Source: Pseudoxanthomonas sp. Root65 (GTDB lineage Bacteria; Pseudomonadota; Gammaproteobacteria; Xanthomonadales; Xanthomonadaceae). From it: a stretch of 64,000 nucleotides of DNA. Numbering within the stretch: the stretch's first letter is position 1; every line of letters begins with the position of its first letter. A model generated the notes under the pieces. That model had not been told where the DNA came from and did not search any database. It saw only the letters and a list, made by a program, of their open reading frames with translations. The stretch lies in contig NZ_LMHA01000002.1 of the NCBI RefSeq assembly GCF_001427635.1, positions 558,001 to 622,000 on the forward strand. Direction: 5' to 3'. The position numbers and the translations under genes are program-made. This document shows positions 33,217 through 42,012 of this stretch, piece by piece.

Positions 33217-35075
33217 GCGCGGCCGAGGCATCGACGCTGCGGCTGGCGCTGGTCGGCAATCCGAACTGCGGCAAGACCGCGTTGTTCAACCAGCTGACCG
33301 GCAGCCGGCAGAAGGTCGCCAACTACGCCGGCGTCACCGTCGAGCGCAAGGAAGGCCGGCTGCATTCGTCGGCATCGGGGCGCAGCTACGCGGTGCTGGA
33401 CCTGCCGGGCGCGTACAGCCTGCATGCCGCCAGCCTGGACGAAGCGGTCACCCGCGACGTCTGCCGCGGCTTCTATCCCGGCGAGCCGGCGCCGGACGTG
33501 CTGGTCTGCGTGGTGGACGCCACCAACCTGCGCCTGCACCTGCGCTTCGCGCTGGAAGTACGCCAGCTCGGCAAGCCGATGATCGTGGCGGTCAACATGA
33601 TGGATGCCGCGCAGCGCCGTGGCATCGCCATCGACCTGGCCGCACTGGAGCGCGAACTCGGCGTGCCGGTGGTCGAGACCATCGCGGTGAAGCACGGCGG
33701 CGCGCGTGCGCTGGTCGAGCGCATCGACGCCGTGGCCGCGCATCCGCACGAACCCCGCGTGCATCTGGCGGAAGGCGTCGACCTGCATGCGGAAACCCGT
33801 CGTCTGCTGTCGCTGGCCGTCACCATGCCCACGCGGACGGCGAAGATCGACGATGCGCTGGACCGCTGGCTGCTGCATCCGGTGTTCGGGCTGCTGGCGC
33901 TGGCGGTGGTGATGTTCCTGATCTTCCAGGCGGTCTACGCCTGGGCCACGCCGCTGATGGACCTGATCGACGCCGGTACCGGCGCACTGGGCGAATGGGC
34001 GGGCGGTGCATTGCCGGAAGGCCCGCTCGCCAGCCTGCTGGTCGACGGCATCATCGCCGGCCTCGGCGGCGTGATCGTTTTCCTGCCGCAGATCCTGATC
34101 CTGTTCGCGTTCATCCTGGCGCTGGAGGAGAGCGGTTACCTGCCGCGCGCGGCGTTCCTGCTGGACCGCATGATGGCGTCGGCAGGGTTGTCGGGCCGCT
34201 CCTTCATTCCGCTGCTCTCGAGCTTCGCCTGCGCCATCCCCGGCATCATGGCCACGCGCAGCATCCAGGACCCGCGCGACCGGCTGGCGACGATCCTGGT
34301 CGCGCCGCTGATGACGTGCTCGGCGCGCCTGCCGGTGTATGCGCTGCTGATCGGTGCCTTCGTGCCGAACGAGAAGGTCGGCCTCTTCAACCAGCAGGGA
34401 CTGGTGCTGTTCGGCCTGTACGCCGCCGGCATCCTCAGCGCGTTGCTGGTGTCGTGGGTGATGAAGAAATGGCGCCGCGACAAGAGCGAGCATGCTTTGT
34501 TGCTGGAACTGCCTTCGTACCGCATCCCGCACCCGCGCGACCTGCTGATCGGCCTGTACGAGCGCGCGATGATCTTCCTCAAGCGCGTCGGTGGCATCAT
34601 CCTGGCGCTGACCATCCTGTTGTGGTTCCTGCTGAATTTCCCGGCGGCGCCTGCCGACGCGGTTGGTCCGGCGATCGATTACAGCTTCGCCGGCCGCATC
34701 GGCCATGCGATGGCGGTGTTCTTTGCGCCGCTGGGCTTCAACTGGCAGATCTGCATCGCCTTGATTCCCGGCCTGGCCGCGCGCGAAGTGGCGGTCGCCT
34801 CGCTGGCGACGATCTACGCCCTGTCGGCGGCCGACGATGACGCCGCCATCCAGGCGCTGACGCCGGTCATCAGCGACGGCTGGTCGCTGGCCACGGCGCT
34901 GTCGCTGCTGGTGTGGTTCATCTACGCCCCGATGTGCATCTCCACGCTGGCCACGATCAAGCGCGAGACCAACTCGTGGAAGCAGATGGGCTTTGCGACG
35001 TTCTATCTGTTCGCGCTGGCCTACCTGGCCTCGCTGGTGACCTACCAGGTCGCCAAGGCACTGGGCGCGGGCTGA
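33213..35075 (+). CDS. feoB: ferrous iron transporter FeoB
   Basis: FeoB is the inner-membrane ferrous iron transporter with an N-terminal G domain, 620 residues here. The G1 motif is ALVGNPNCGKTALFNQLTG, G3 is VLDLPGAY, G4 is AVNMMD, and switch I shows NYAGVTVERKEG. After a helical GDI-like region (about 175-210) the membrane part has two gate repeats: SFIPLLSSFACAIPGIMATR with its conserved serine/cysteine, and IPGLAAREVAVASLATIYAL. The start is GTG at 33213. It is somewhat shorter than the 773-residue E. coli protein, mainly in the cytoplasmic linkers. The small cysteine-rich gene that follows three bases later takes the place of feoC. Confidence 0.96.
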   Translation: MSAAEASTLRLALVGNPNCGKTALFNQLTGSRQKVANYAGVTVERKEGRLHSSASGRSYAVLDLPGAYSLHAASLDEAVTRDVCRGFYPGEPAPDVLVCVVDATNLRLHLRFALEVRQLGKPMIVAVNMMDAAQRRGIAIDLAALERELGVPVVETIAVKHGGARALVERIDAVAAHPHEPRVHLAEGVDLHAETRRLLSLAVTMPTRTAKIDDALDRWLLHPVFGLLALAVVMFLIFQAVYAWATPLMDLIDAGTGALGEWAGGALPEGPLASLLVDGIIAGLGGVIVFLPQILILFAFILALEESGYLPRAAFLLDRMMASAGLSGRSFIPLLSSFACAIPGIMATRSIQDPRDRLATILVAPLMTCSARLPVYALLIGAFVPNEKVGLFNQQGLVLFGLYAAGILSALLVSWVMKKWRRDKSEHALLLELPSYRIPHPRDLLIGLYERAMIFLKRVGGIILALTILLWFLLNFPAAPADAVGPAIDYSFAGRIGHAMAVFFAPLGFNWQICIALIPGLAAREVAVASLATIYALSAADDDAAIQALTPVISDGWSLATALSLLVWFIYAPMCISTLATIKRETNSWKQMGFATFYLFALAYLASLVTYQVAKALGAG

Positions 35076-35078
35076 GCC

Positions 35079-35327
35079 ATGGACGCCTCGCTCGCCCTGC
35101 AGTACGCCATCATCGCGGTCGCGGTGGCGGTCAGTGCGTGGGTGGTGCTGAAGAAGCAGTTCCCTGGTCCGCTGCGCAAGCTGCGCGGTGCGCTGGCACT
35201 GCCGTTGTTGCGGGAGGGAAACGCGGGATGGCGGCGTCGATTGGGGCGCTGGATCGCGCCACCAGCTTCGGGCAGCGATGCCGCCTGCGGTGGCTGCAAC
35301 AGCTGCGGACCCAACAAGAAGGCCTAG
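35079..35327 (+). CDS. small membrane protein with C-terminal Cys-rich tail (DUF6587-like), feo operon
   Basis: An 82-residue protein with one membrane helix (YAIIAVAVAVSAWVVL, about residues 9-24), a basic middle region (GPLRKLRGALALP; GWRRRLGRW) and a C-terminal ACGGCNSCGPNKKA with three cysteines spaced C-x2-C-x2-C. It begins three bases after feoB. Many FeoB genes are followed either by feoC or by a small FeoB-associated cysteine-rich membrane protein; this looks like the xanthomonad version of the latter. The cysteines could bind Fe2+ or a cluster and regulate FeoB, but this is inference. Confidence 0.8.
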   Translation: MDASLALQYAIIAVAVAVSAWVVLKKQFPGPLRKLRGALALPLLREGNAGWRRRLGRWIAPPASGSDAACGGCNSCGPNKKA

Positions 35328-35342
35328 GCAGCCGCGGCTGCG

Positions 35343-35711
35343 TCAGTGCCGCGTGCGCCGCCCCGCGGCCTTGCCCGTCGCGGGATTGAGTTCCACCGAC
35401 AGCACGAAGCTGCGCTGCTCGTGCGGCTGCATGGCGCCGACGCCCACGACCTGGCGGGTGACTTCCTCGCCACGGTCGTTGCGGATCGACAGCACCACGC
35501 TGTATTCCCACGCCGCGCCCTCGGCAGGCGGCTGCAGTGTGCCCTCGATCCGCAGCGGCGTCAGCGCGGGCACGGCCTGGGCACCTGCGCCCGGTTCGAA
35601 GCGCAGGTGATGGCGGCAGCCCGGACAGACCGCCGCGCTTTCCAGGATGGTCGCCTTGCAGTGCGGACAGGTGCGGGTGGCGCCGGCACTGCCCGGGCGG
35701 GGTTGGCTCAT
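35343..35711 (-). CDS. zinc-ribbon protein of unknown function
   Basis: A 122-residue protein with an N-terminal zinc ribbon, CPHCKATILESAAVCPGC (two CxxC knuckles), followed by a beta-rich domain (EYSVVLSIRNDRGEEVTRQ; RSFVLSVELNPATGK). I do not recognise a named family. It overlaps the end of the bactofilin gene by four bases and is translated after it, so the two likely act together. It converges with the feo operon 15 bases away. Function unknown. Confidence 0.75.
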   Translation of the reverse strand: MSQPRPGSAGATRTCPHCKATILESAAVCPGCRHHLRFEPGAGAQAVPALTPLRIEGTLQPPAEGAAWEYSVVLSIRNDRGEEVTRQVVGVGAMQPHEQRSFVLSVELNPATGKAAGRRTRH

Positions 35712-36244
35712 GCGGCGGCGCCGGGCTCCGTACCGCTGGGCTTGCCGCTCTTGGCCGGCGCCTCATCCCAGCCGAAATCGGCATTGCCCCGCATCCGCGA
35801 ACCGGCGGCCACGGTGAGTGCGCCGGCCTTCACATCGCCGATCAGCACGCCGGAAGACAGCAGTTCCACCCGCGACGCCGACTCGATGTTGCCCTCGAGT
35901 TCGCCCGCGATGGTCACCTTCTTCGCGCGCACGCCGCCATTGAGCTTCGCGCCCGTCTCGATGGTCAGGTCGCCCTGCACATTGACGTCGCCCTTGAACT
36001 TGCCGGCAATGCGGATGTGTCCGGTGCCCTCGATCTTGCCCTCGATGGTCAGGTCGGCGGCGATCAGCGACTCCTTCGGGGTCTCCTGCGGCGCGGCGCG
36101 TTCGACCGCACGTGTGCCGGGCGGGGCGGTGACGGCCGGCGAGAAATCTGCAGCGGCCGACGTATCGCGCAATGTGGCGACGGCGGATTCAGGCGGGGTG
36201 GGGGCGTCCTTCTTGGCGGGCGCTTGGTCTTTCCAGATGGACAT
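35708..36244 (-). CDS. bactofilin
   Basis: A 178-residue bactofilin, a self-assembling cytoskeletal protein built from a right-handed beta helix. The core (about residues 62-150) shows the repeating pattern LTIEGKIEGTGHIRIAGKF, VNVQGDLTIETGAKLNG and VTIAGELEGNIESASRVELL, with alternating hydrophobic residues. The N-terminal 60 residues are alanine/proline-rich and disordered, as is the tail. Bactofilins place cell-wall enzymes or stalk and polar proteins. The adjoining zinc-ribbon gene overlaps it. About 210 bases without an evident gene separate it from liuB. Confidence 0.92.
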   Translation of the reverse strand: MSIWKDQAPAKKDAPTPPESAVATLRDTSAAADFSPAVTAPPGTRAVERAAPQETPKESLIAADLTIEGKIEGTGHIRIAGKFKGDVNVQGDLTIETGAKLNGGVRAKKVTIAGELEGNIESASRVELLSSGVLIGDVKAGALTVAAGSRMRGNADFGWDEAPAKSGKPSGTEPGAAA

Positions 36245-36457
36245 GCAGGGGATGCTCCGGCGTGGCAGGGCTTTCGACTATCGCCAATCCACACGGCCTC
36301 ACATTGTGATCACGCCTGCCAAACTGGAACCGAGATGCCATCGGATCGCCGCGGTTCATGTCCCAGCCGGGGTTGTCGACGCGAGACTCACATGCCTGAA
36401 GAGGGGCGGGCCGCGCCGTAGATCCATGGTGGGAAGATCCATCACGGACGACAGGCA

Positions 36458-38065
36458 CTACATCCGGAACACGCCGAACTTCGCCGGCTCGATCGGCGCG
36501 TTAAGCGAGGCCGAAATGCCCAGCCCCAGCACGCGGCGCGTGTCGGCGGGGTCGATGATGCCGTCGTCCCACAGTCGCGCGGTGGCATACCACGGGCTGC
36601 CCTGGGATTCGTACTGGTCGCGGATCGGCGCCTTGAAGGCGTCTTCGTCCTCCGTGCTCCAGGCTTTGCCGGCAGCTTCGATGCCGTCGCGCTTGACTGT
36701 CGCCAGCACGCTCGCCGCCTGTTCGCCGCCCATCACGCTGATGCGTGCGTTCGGCCACATCCACAGGAAGCGCGCGCCGTAGGCGCGGCCGCACATGGCG
36801 TAGTTGCCGGCGCCGAAGCTGCCGCCGATCACCACGGTGAACTTGGGCACGCTGGAACAGGCCACAGCGGTGACCATCTTCGCCCCGTCCTTGGCGATGC
36901 CGGCGTTCTCGTACTTGCGGCCGACCATGAAGCCGGTGATGTTCTGCAGGAACACCAGCGGGATGCCGCGCTGGTTGCACAGCTCGATGAAATGCGCGCC
37001 CTTCAGCGCGCTCTCGCCGAACAGGATGCCGTTGTTGGCGACGATGCCGACCGGGTAGCCGTGCAGGTGGGCGAAGCCGGTGACCAGCGTCTTGCCGTAG
37101 CGCGCCTTGAATTCGTCCAGTTCGCTGCCGTCGGTGATGCGCGCGATGACTTCGCGGATGTCGAACGGTCGGCGCGTGTCCTTCGGCACGATGCCGTACA
37201 ACTCCTCGGCCGCGTACAGTGGCTCGCGCGCCTCGCGCACGGCCACCGGCAGCACCTTGCGGCGGTTGAGGTGGCCGACGATGCCGCGTGCGATCTCCAG
37301 TGCATGGCGGTCGTCCTCGGCGAAATGGTCGGCGACACCCGAGATGCTGGTGTGCACGTCCGCACCGCCCAGTGCTTCGGCATCGACCACTTCGCCGGTC
37401 GCCGCCTTCACCAGCGGTGGACCACCCAGGAAGATCGTGCCCTGTTCCTTGACGATGATCGACTCGTCGCACATGGCCGGCACGTAGGCACCGCCGGCGG
37501 TGCAGCTGCCCATCACCACCGCGATCTGCGGGATGTTCTCGGCGCTCAGTCGCGCCTGGTTGTAGAAGATGCGGCCGAAGTGCTCGCGGTCGGGGAACAC
37601 CTCGTCCTGCAGCGGCAGGAAGGCGCCGCCGGAATCGACCAGGTAGACGCAGGGCAGCCGGTTCTCGCGCGCGATCTCCTGCGCGCGCAGGTGCTTCTTC
37701 ACCGTCATCGGGAAATAGGTGCCGCCCTTGACGGTGGCGTCGTTGGCGACGATCACCACCTCGTTGCCCATCACGCGGCCGATACCGCAGACCATGCCGG
37801 CAGCGGGTGCGGCGCCGTCGTACATGTCCTCGGCGGCCAGCGGCGCGATTTCGAGGAAGGGCGAGCCGGGGTCGAGCAGGGCGGTGATGCGGTCGCGCGC
37901 CAGCAGCTTGCCGCGCTCGGTGTGCTTGTTGCGCGCCTTCTCGCCGCCACCGTCGGCCGCGTGCGCCAGGCGGCGGTCGAGTTCCTGCACCAGCACGCGA
38001 TGGTAGGCCGCGTTGGCGATGAAATCGGGGGAGCGCGGATCGAGTTGCGAGGCGATGGCGGGCAT
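36458..38065 (-). CDS. liuB: methylcrotonyl-CoA carboxylase carboxyltransferase subunit
   Basis: The beta subunit of 3-methylcrotonyl-CoA carboxylase, 535 residues, which transfers carboxyl from biotin to methylcrotonyl-CoA. Signature regions are [65 protein letters not shown], and the C-terminal [19 protein letters not shown]; these form the two crotonase-like halves with acyl-CoA and biotin sites. The ATG at 38065 gives [13 protein letters not shown]. It stands apart from the liuC-liuD group, which is unusual because liuB normally lies next to liuC and liuD. A terminator at 38207 isolates it from the lipoprotein gene upstream. Confidence 0.94.
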   Translation of the reverse strand: MPAIASQLDPRSPDFIANAAYHRVLVQELDRRLAHAADGGGEKARNKHTERGKLLARDRITALLDPGSPFLEIAPLAAEDMYDGAAPAAGMVCGIGRVMGNEVVIVANDATVKGGTYFPMTVKKHLRAQEIARENRLPCVYLVDSGGAFLPLQDEVFPDREHFGRIFYNQARLSAENIPQIAVVMGSCTAGGAYVPAMCDESIIVKEQGTIFLGGPPLVKAATGEVVDAEALGGADVHTSISGVADHFAEDDRHALEIARGIVGHLNRRKVLPVAVREAREPLYAAEELYGIVPKDTRRPFDIREVIARITDGSELDEFKARYGKTLVTGFAHLHGYPVGIVANNGILFGESALKGAHFIELCNQRGIPLVFLQNITGFMVGRKYENAGIAKDGAKMVTAVACSSVPKFTVVIGGSFGAGNYAMCGRAYGARFLWMWPNARISVMGGEQAASVLATVKRDGIEAAGKAWSTEDEDAFKAPIRDQYESQGSPWYATARLWDDGIIDPADTRRVLGLGISASLNAPIEPAKFGVFRM

Positions 38066-38206
38066 GCGGCACGAGGATGCAGGAAAGGCGGCATCACACC
38101 ACAAAGCCCGGCATGCGCCAAACGGCACCGCAAAAAGACGCTGCGAATCGCGTGGGCGCGGGTCTGTCCCTCAACGGCGAGCGACCATCGCAGCCACGCC
38201 GGAAAC

Positions 38207-38234
38207 GACAAGGCCCGCTTGCGCGGGCCTTGTC
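38207..38234 (-). terminator. Rho-independent terminator
   Basis: A perfect 12-bp stem, GACAAGGCCCGC and GCGGGCCTTGTC with loop TTGC, follows the 38258-38635 lipoprotein gene on the minus strand. It has no long T run but the stem is strong. Confidence 0.75.
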
Positions 38235-38257
38235 CGATTCGCGGTGAGGCGAGTCGA

Positions 38258-38635
38258 TTACTGCTTGGCTTCTTCAGCCTTGGCTTCGGCCTTGTCGGCG
38301 ACTTCGGCGGCCTTGTCGGCGGTGGCCTGGGCGGCGTCGGCGGTGGCCGAAGCAGCGGCGGCGGTCGCGTCGGAAGCGGCGGCTTCGGTGGCGGCAGCGG
38401 CGTCGGAGGCGGCGGCCGTGGCGGCGGCGGCAGCGTCGGCGGTCGCGGCAACGGCAGCGTCGCCGGCAGCGGCAGCGGCGTCGCCGGCGGCGGAAGCGGC
38501 ATCACCCGCAGCAGCAGCGGCCTGGTCGGCGGAAGCGGCGGCGTCGGCAGCGGCGGCGTCGGTGTTCTCGCTCTTGGTGCAGGCGCTCAGGGCCAGGACG
38601 GCGGCGGCCAGCAGGACGGTGGTCTTGATCTTCAT
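38258..38635 (-). CDS. alanine-rich lipoprotein A
   Basis: A 125-residue predicted lipoprotein: signal KIKTTVLLAAAVLALSACT with lipobox LSAC, then about 100 residues almost entirely alanine with regularly placed aspartate, glutamate, serine and threonine. The middle shows a seven-residue period (AAGDAAS, AAGDAAA, AAGDAAV), and the tail is lysine/glutamate-rich (DKAEAKAEEAKQ). This predicts one long amphipathic helix, possibly an oligomeric coiled coil akin to Lpp. The ATG at 38635 is preferred over a codon 12 bases upstream because it gives a compact signal. A paralogue lies immediately upstream at 38798. Function unknown. Confidence 0.8.
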   Translation of the reverse strand: MKIKTTVLLAAAVLALSACTKSENTDAAAADAAASADQAAAAAGDAASAAGDAAAAAGDAAVAATADAAAAATAAASDAAAATEAAASDATAAAASATADAAQATADKAAEVADKAEAKAEEAKQ

Positions 38636-38733
38636 GTGGATCCCCAAATCGGTGTGTGGAAGAAAAGAGCGCCGGGATGGCGTCCGTCCGTCCTCGAAAC
38701 GAGGCGAACCGGGATGCCTGGACCCGGATACAG

Positions 38734-38760
38734 AAAAAGCCGCCAGCGAGCTGGCGGCTT
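38734..38760 (-). terminator. Rho-independent terminator
   Basis: A 10-bp stem (AAGCCGCCAG and CTGGCGGCTT, loop CGAG) followed on the minus strand by five T residues lies 37 bases after the second alanine-rich gene. It separates transcription of the two paralogues. Confidence 0.88.
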
Positions 38761-38797
38761 CCTCAGTGTAACGCCAAACAAGGCGCCTACCAGCAGA

Positions 38798-39142
38798 TTA
38801 CTGCTGGGTGGCTTCCTTGGCAGCGTCGGTCGCGGCTTCGGCGGTGTCGGCAGCCTGGGCAGCGGCGTCGGCAGCGGCGTCAGCGGCTTCCGTCGTGGTG
38901 GCGGCAGCAGCGTCGGTCGCGGCGGTGGCGGCGGCGTCGGCGGCGGTGGCAGCGGCGTCGGCCGACTGCTGGGCGGCGTCGGCGGTCACTTCGCCAGCGG
39001 CAGCGGCGGCGTCAGCGGCAGCCTGGGCTTCGGTCGCGGTCGCAGCGGCGTCAGCAGCGGCGTCGGCGGCCTGGTCCTGGTTCGAGCACGCAGCCAGGGC
39101 GAAACCCAGAGCCAGCGCGATCAGAGCCTTGTTCATGGTCAT
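38798..39142 (-). CDS. alanine-rich lipoprotein B
   Basis: A 114-residue paralogue of the neighbouring alanine-rich lipoprotein. The signal NKALIALALGFALAACS contains lipobox LAAC; the mature part is alanine with spaced D, T, E and Q (AADAAADAAATATEAQ). The start at 39142 (MTMNKAL) is chosen because GAGGAA lies eight bases upstream; the ATG six bases further in is the alternative. Each gene has its own terminator, so the two are expressed independently. Codon use is dominated by GCG/GCC/GCA alanine codons, which opens long spurious glycine-rich frames on the other strand. Confidence 0.8.
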   Translation of the reverse strand: MTMNKALIALALGFALAACSNQDQAADAAADAAATATEAQAAADAAAAAGEVTADAAQQSADAAATAADAAATAATDAAAATTTEAADAAADAAAQAADTAEAATDAAKEATQQ

Positions 39143-39314
39143 CGTTGCATTTCCTCGTCGTTAGTTAGGCAACGCGCAATTGCGCGCCTGCAACATGATG
39201 ACAAGCCCATTACGGCTGTCAAGCGGTTGGCCGGTTATCTTTGTCAATCCGTTGTTAAACCTTATGGGGCGGGCGAAAGCGGACGCTCGCACCCCCCGGA
39301 ACTGCGCAAAAAAG

Positions 39315-40490
39315 TCAGACCACTTCGACCGCGATGGCGGTGGCTTCGCCGCCACCGATGCACAGCGTGGCCACGCCGCGCGTGAGGCCGCGGGTGCGCA
39401 GCGCGTTGATCAGGGTGACCACCAGGCGGGCGCCGGAGGCACCGATCGGATGGCCCAGTGCGCAGGCGCCGCCGTTGACGTTGACCTTGGCGTGCGGGAT
39501 GCCCAGTTCCTTGATCGGCGCCATGGCGACGACGGCAAAGGCTTCGTTGACCTCGAACAGATCCACCTGGTCCACCGTCCAGCCGACCTGCTTGAGCAAC
39601 TTGTCGATGGCGGCGACCGGGGCGGTGGTGAACCACTCCGGCGCCTGCGAGTAGGTGGCGTGGCCGACGATCTTCGCCAGCGGCTGCAGGCCGCGCTTCG
39701 CGGCTTCGTCGGCGCTCAGCAGGACGGTGGCGGCGGCGCCGTCGGAGATGCTGGACGAACTGGCGGCGGTGACGCTGCCGTCCTTCTTGAAGGCCGGCTT
39801 GAGTGTCGGGATCTTGGCGATGTCGGACTTGCCCGGCTGTTCGTCGGTGGCGACCTCGACCTCGCCCTTGCGGGTGGCGACCTTGACCGGGACGATTTCG
39901 TTGTTGAAGGCGCCCGAGGCCTGCGCGGCCTGCGCACGCGTCACCGACTCGATGGAATAGGCGTCCTGCTCCTCGCGGGTGAAGCCGAACTTGGCGACGG
40001 TCGCCTCGGCGAACACGCCCATCGGCTGGCTGTCGTAGGGGCTGGTCAGGCCGTCCCAGGCCATGTGGTCGACGGCCTGGAAGTTGCCGTAGCGGTTGCC
40101 CGTGCGCGAGTTGGGGATCAGGTGCGGCGCATTGCTCATCGATTCCATGCCGCCGGCGATGACGACGGTGGCCGAGCCCGCCTTGATCAGGTCGTGGCCC
40201 AGCATGATGGCTTTCATGCCCGAGCCGCAGACCTTGTTGATGGTGGTGGCGCCGGCGGCGTCGGGAATGCCGGCCGCGCGCGCGGCCTGGCGGGCAGGCG
40301 CCTGGCCCAGGTTGGCCGGCAGCACGCAGCCCATGATGACCTCGGACACGTCGGCGGCCGGGACGCCCGACTGTTCCAGCGCGGCGGCGATGGCGGCGGC
40401 ACCCAGCGTCGGCGTGGGGACGCCGTTGAACTGGCCGAGGAACGAACCGATGGCGGTGCGCTTGGCGGCGGCGATGACGATGTCGGACAT
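39315..40490 (-). CDS. acetyl-CoA C-acetyltransferase (thiolase)
   Basis: A 391-residue type II thiolase (EC 2.3.1.9), which cleaves or forms acetoacetyl-CoA. The acyl-enzyme cysteine is in NKVCGSGMKAIMLG, the catalytic histidines are in NVNGGACALGHPIGASG, and the second cysteine is in LCIGGGEATAIAVE. It would convert acetoacetyl-CoA from leucine breakdown to two acetyl-CoA, and is transcribed after the isovaleryl-CoA dehydrogenase gene on the same strand with 294 bases between, in which I see no gene. AtoB- and PhaA-type enzymes cannot be told apart by eye. The ATG at 40490 is standard. Confidence 0.92.
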   Translation of the reverse strand: MSDIVIAAAKRTAIGSFLGQFNGVPTPTLGAAAIAAALEQSGVPAADVSEVIMGCVLPANLGQAPARQAARAAGIPDAAGATTINKVCGSGMKAIMLGHDLIKAGSATVVIAGGMESMSNAPHLIPNSRTGNRYGNFQAVDHMAWDGLTSPYDSQPMGVFAEATVAKFGFTREEQDAYSIESVTRAQAAQASGAFNNEIVPVKVATRKGEVEVATDEQPGKSDIAKIPTLKPAFKKDGSVTAASSSSISDGAAATVLLSADEAAKRGLQPLAKIVGHATYSQAPEWFTTAPVAAIDKLLKQVGWTVDQVDLFEVNEAFAVVAMAPIKELGIPHAKVNVNGGACALGHPIGASGARLVVTLINALRTRGLTRGVATLCIGGGEATAIAVEVV

Positions 40491-40784
40491 GGAGGCTTCC
40501 CGCGTGGAGTGAGATCCCGATTATCCCGCCCCGGCACGACGCGCGGCAAATCGGCCGTTGGTACAGGGCCACGTCCCGTGCCGGGAGCGGCGTACGCGCG
40601 ACGTCCGAGGGAAGTTCATGTCACACAGAACGCCAGCACGACCCGCCGACCCTGACCCGGTTGCGATGCCGTGCGCGGTCCTCGGCGTGGCGGCGCCCAC
40701 CCGCCAAGGGCGGGCGCGGGCCCGCCACCGTCGGGAGGGAAACGAGCGGGAGAGGCCCCTCTACGCCAGCGGTTGGCTGAACGC

Positions 40785-41957
40785 TCAGCCCCGCCCGTCG
40801 AACAGTTCCCGCCCGATCAGCATGCGGCGGATCTCGTTGGTCCCCGCGCCGATGGCGTAGAGCTTGGCATCGCGCAGCAGGCGGCCGGCCGGGTACTCGT
40901 TGATGTAGCCGTTGCCGCCCAGTGACTGGATCGCTTCCAGCGTCACCTGCACGGCGGCTTCCGAGGCGTGCAGCAGGCAGCCGGCGGCGGCCGCGCGCGA
41001 CCCCTGGCCTTCGTCGAAGCCGCGCGCCACCTGGTAGGCGAACGCGCGGCTGGACTGCAGCGCGGTGTACATGTCGGCCAGCTTGCCCTGCATCAGGCCG
41101 AAGGTGCCGATGGCGGCGTCGAACTGCTTGCGCTCGCGCACGTAGGGCAGGGTGATGTCGAGCGCGGCCTGCATCAGGCCGATGGGGCCGCCGCTCAACA
41201 CCAGCCGTTCGGTGTTCAGGCCACTCATCAGCACGCGCACGCCCTGGTTCACCTCGCCCAGCACGTTTTCGGCGGGAATCTCGCAGTTCTCGAACACCAG
41301 TTCGCAGGTGTTGCTGCCGCGCATGCCCAGCTTGTCCAGCTTTTGCGCCGTGGAGAAGCCCTTCATGCCGCGTTCGACGATGAAGGCGGTCATGCACTTG
41401 CTGCCCGCGTCCTTGCCGGCGGTGCGCATGTAGACCAGCAGCACGTCGGCTTCGGGGCCGTTGGTGATCCACATCTTGTTGCCGTTGGCGATCCAGACGC
41501 CGTCACGCAACTCGGCGCGGCAGCTCATCGAGCCCACCACGTCCGAGCCGGCGCCCGGCTCGCTCATCGCCAGCGCGCCCTTCCACTCGCCGCTGCACAG
41601 CTTCGGCAGGTACTTGGCGCGCTGTTCGGCGTTGCCGTTGAGGTAGAGGTTGGACACGCACAGGTTGGAGTGCGCGCCATAGCTCAGGCCGACCGAGCCC
41701 GAGGCGCGCGAGATCTCCTCCATCGCCACCAGGTGTGCCAGGTAACCCATGCCGCTGCCGCCGAACTCCGGATCCACGGTGATGCCCAGCAGGCCCAGTT
41801 CGCCCAGCTTGGGCCACAGGTCCTGCGGGAACGCATTGTCGTGGTCGATCTGCGCCGCACGCGGCGCGATCTCGGTCTGCGCGAACCGCTGCACGGCCTC
41901 GCGCAGCGCATCCAACTCTTCGCCCAGCGGAAACCCGCTGACGGTATCCGGTCGCAT
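40785..41957 (-). CDS. liuA: isovaleryl-CoA dehydrogenase
   Basis: A 390-residue acyl-CoA dehydrogenase that oxidises isovaleryl-CoA to 3-methylcrotonyl-CoA (EC 1.3.8.4), the substrate for LiuD/LiuB. Flavin-binding segments are [13 protein letters not shown] and [19 protein letters not shown]. The catalytic base appears to be the glutamate in [19 protein letters not shown], the position used by isovaleryl-CoA dehydrogenases instead of the C-terminal glutamate of other acyl-CoA dehydrogenases, which supports this specificity. The C-terminal signature is [19 protein letters not shown]. It is flanked on the same strand by leucine dehydrogenase upstream and the thiolase downstream. Confidence 0.93.
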   Translation of the reverse strand: MRPDTVSGFPLGEELDALREAVQRFAQTEIAPRAAQIDHDNAFPQDLWPKLGELGLLGITVDPEFGGSGMGYLAHLVAMEEISRASGSVGLSYGAHSNLCVSNLYLNGNAEQRAKYLPKLCSGEWKGALAMSEPGAGSDVVGSMSCRAELRDGVWIANGNKMWITNGPEADVLLVYMRTAGKDAGSKCMTAFIVERGMKGFSTAQKLDKLGMRGSNTCELVFENCEIPAENVLGEVNQGVRVLMSGLNTERLVLSGGPIGLMQAALDITLPYVRERKQFDAAIGTFGLMQGKLADMYTALQSSRAFAYQVARGFDEGQGSRAAAAGCLLHASEAAVQVTLEAIQSLGGNGYINEYPAGRLLRDAKLYAIGAGTNEIRRMLIGRELFDGRG

Positions 41958-42012
41958 TCGGTCCTCCCTCCTCCGCGGCCCAACTTCCAGGTTTTGTGTG
42001 GAACGTCCTACG

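Noticed and set aside
36992..39385. A 797-codon plus-strand glycine-rich frame
   Set aside because: It is the reverse complement of alanine codons in liuB and the two alanine-rich lipoproteins; it resembles a glycine-rich protein only by composition.
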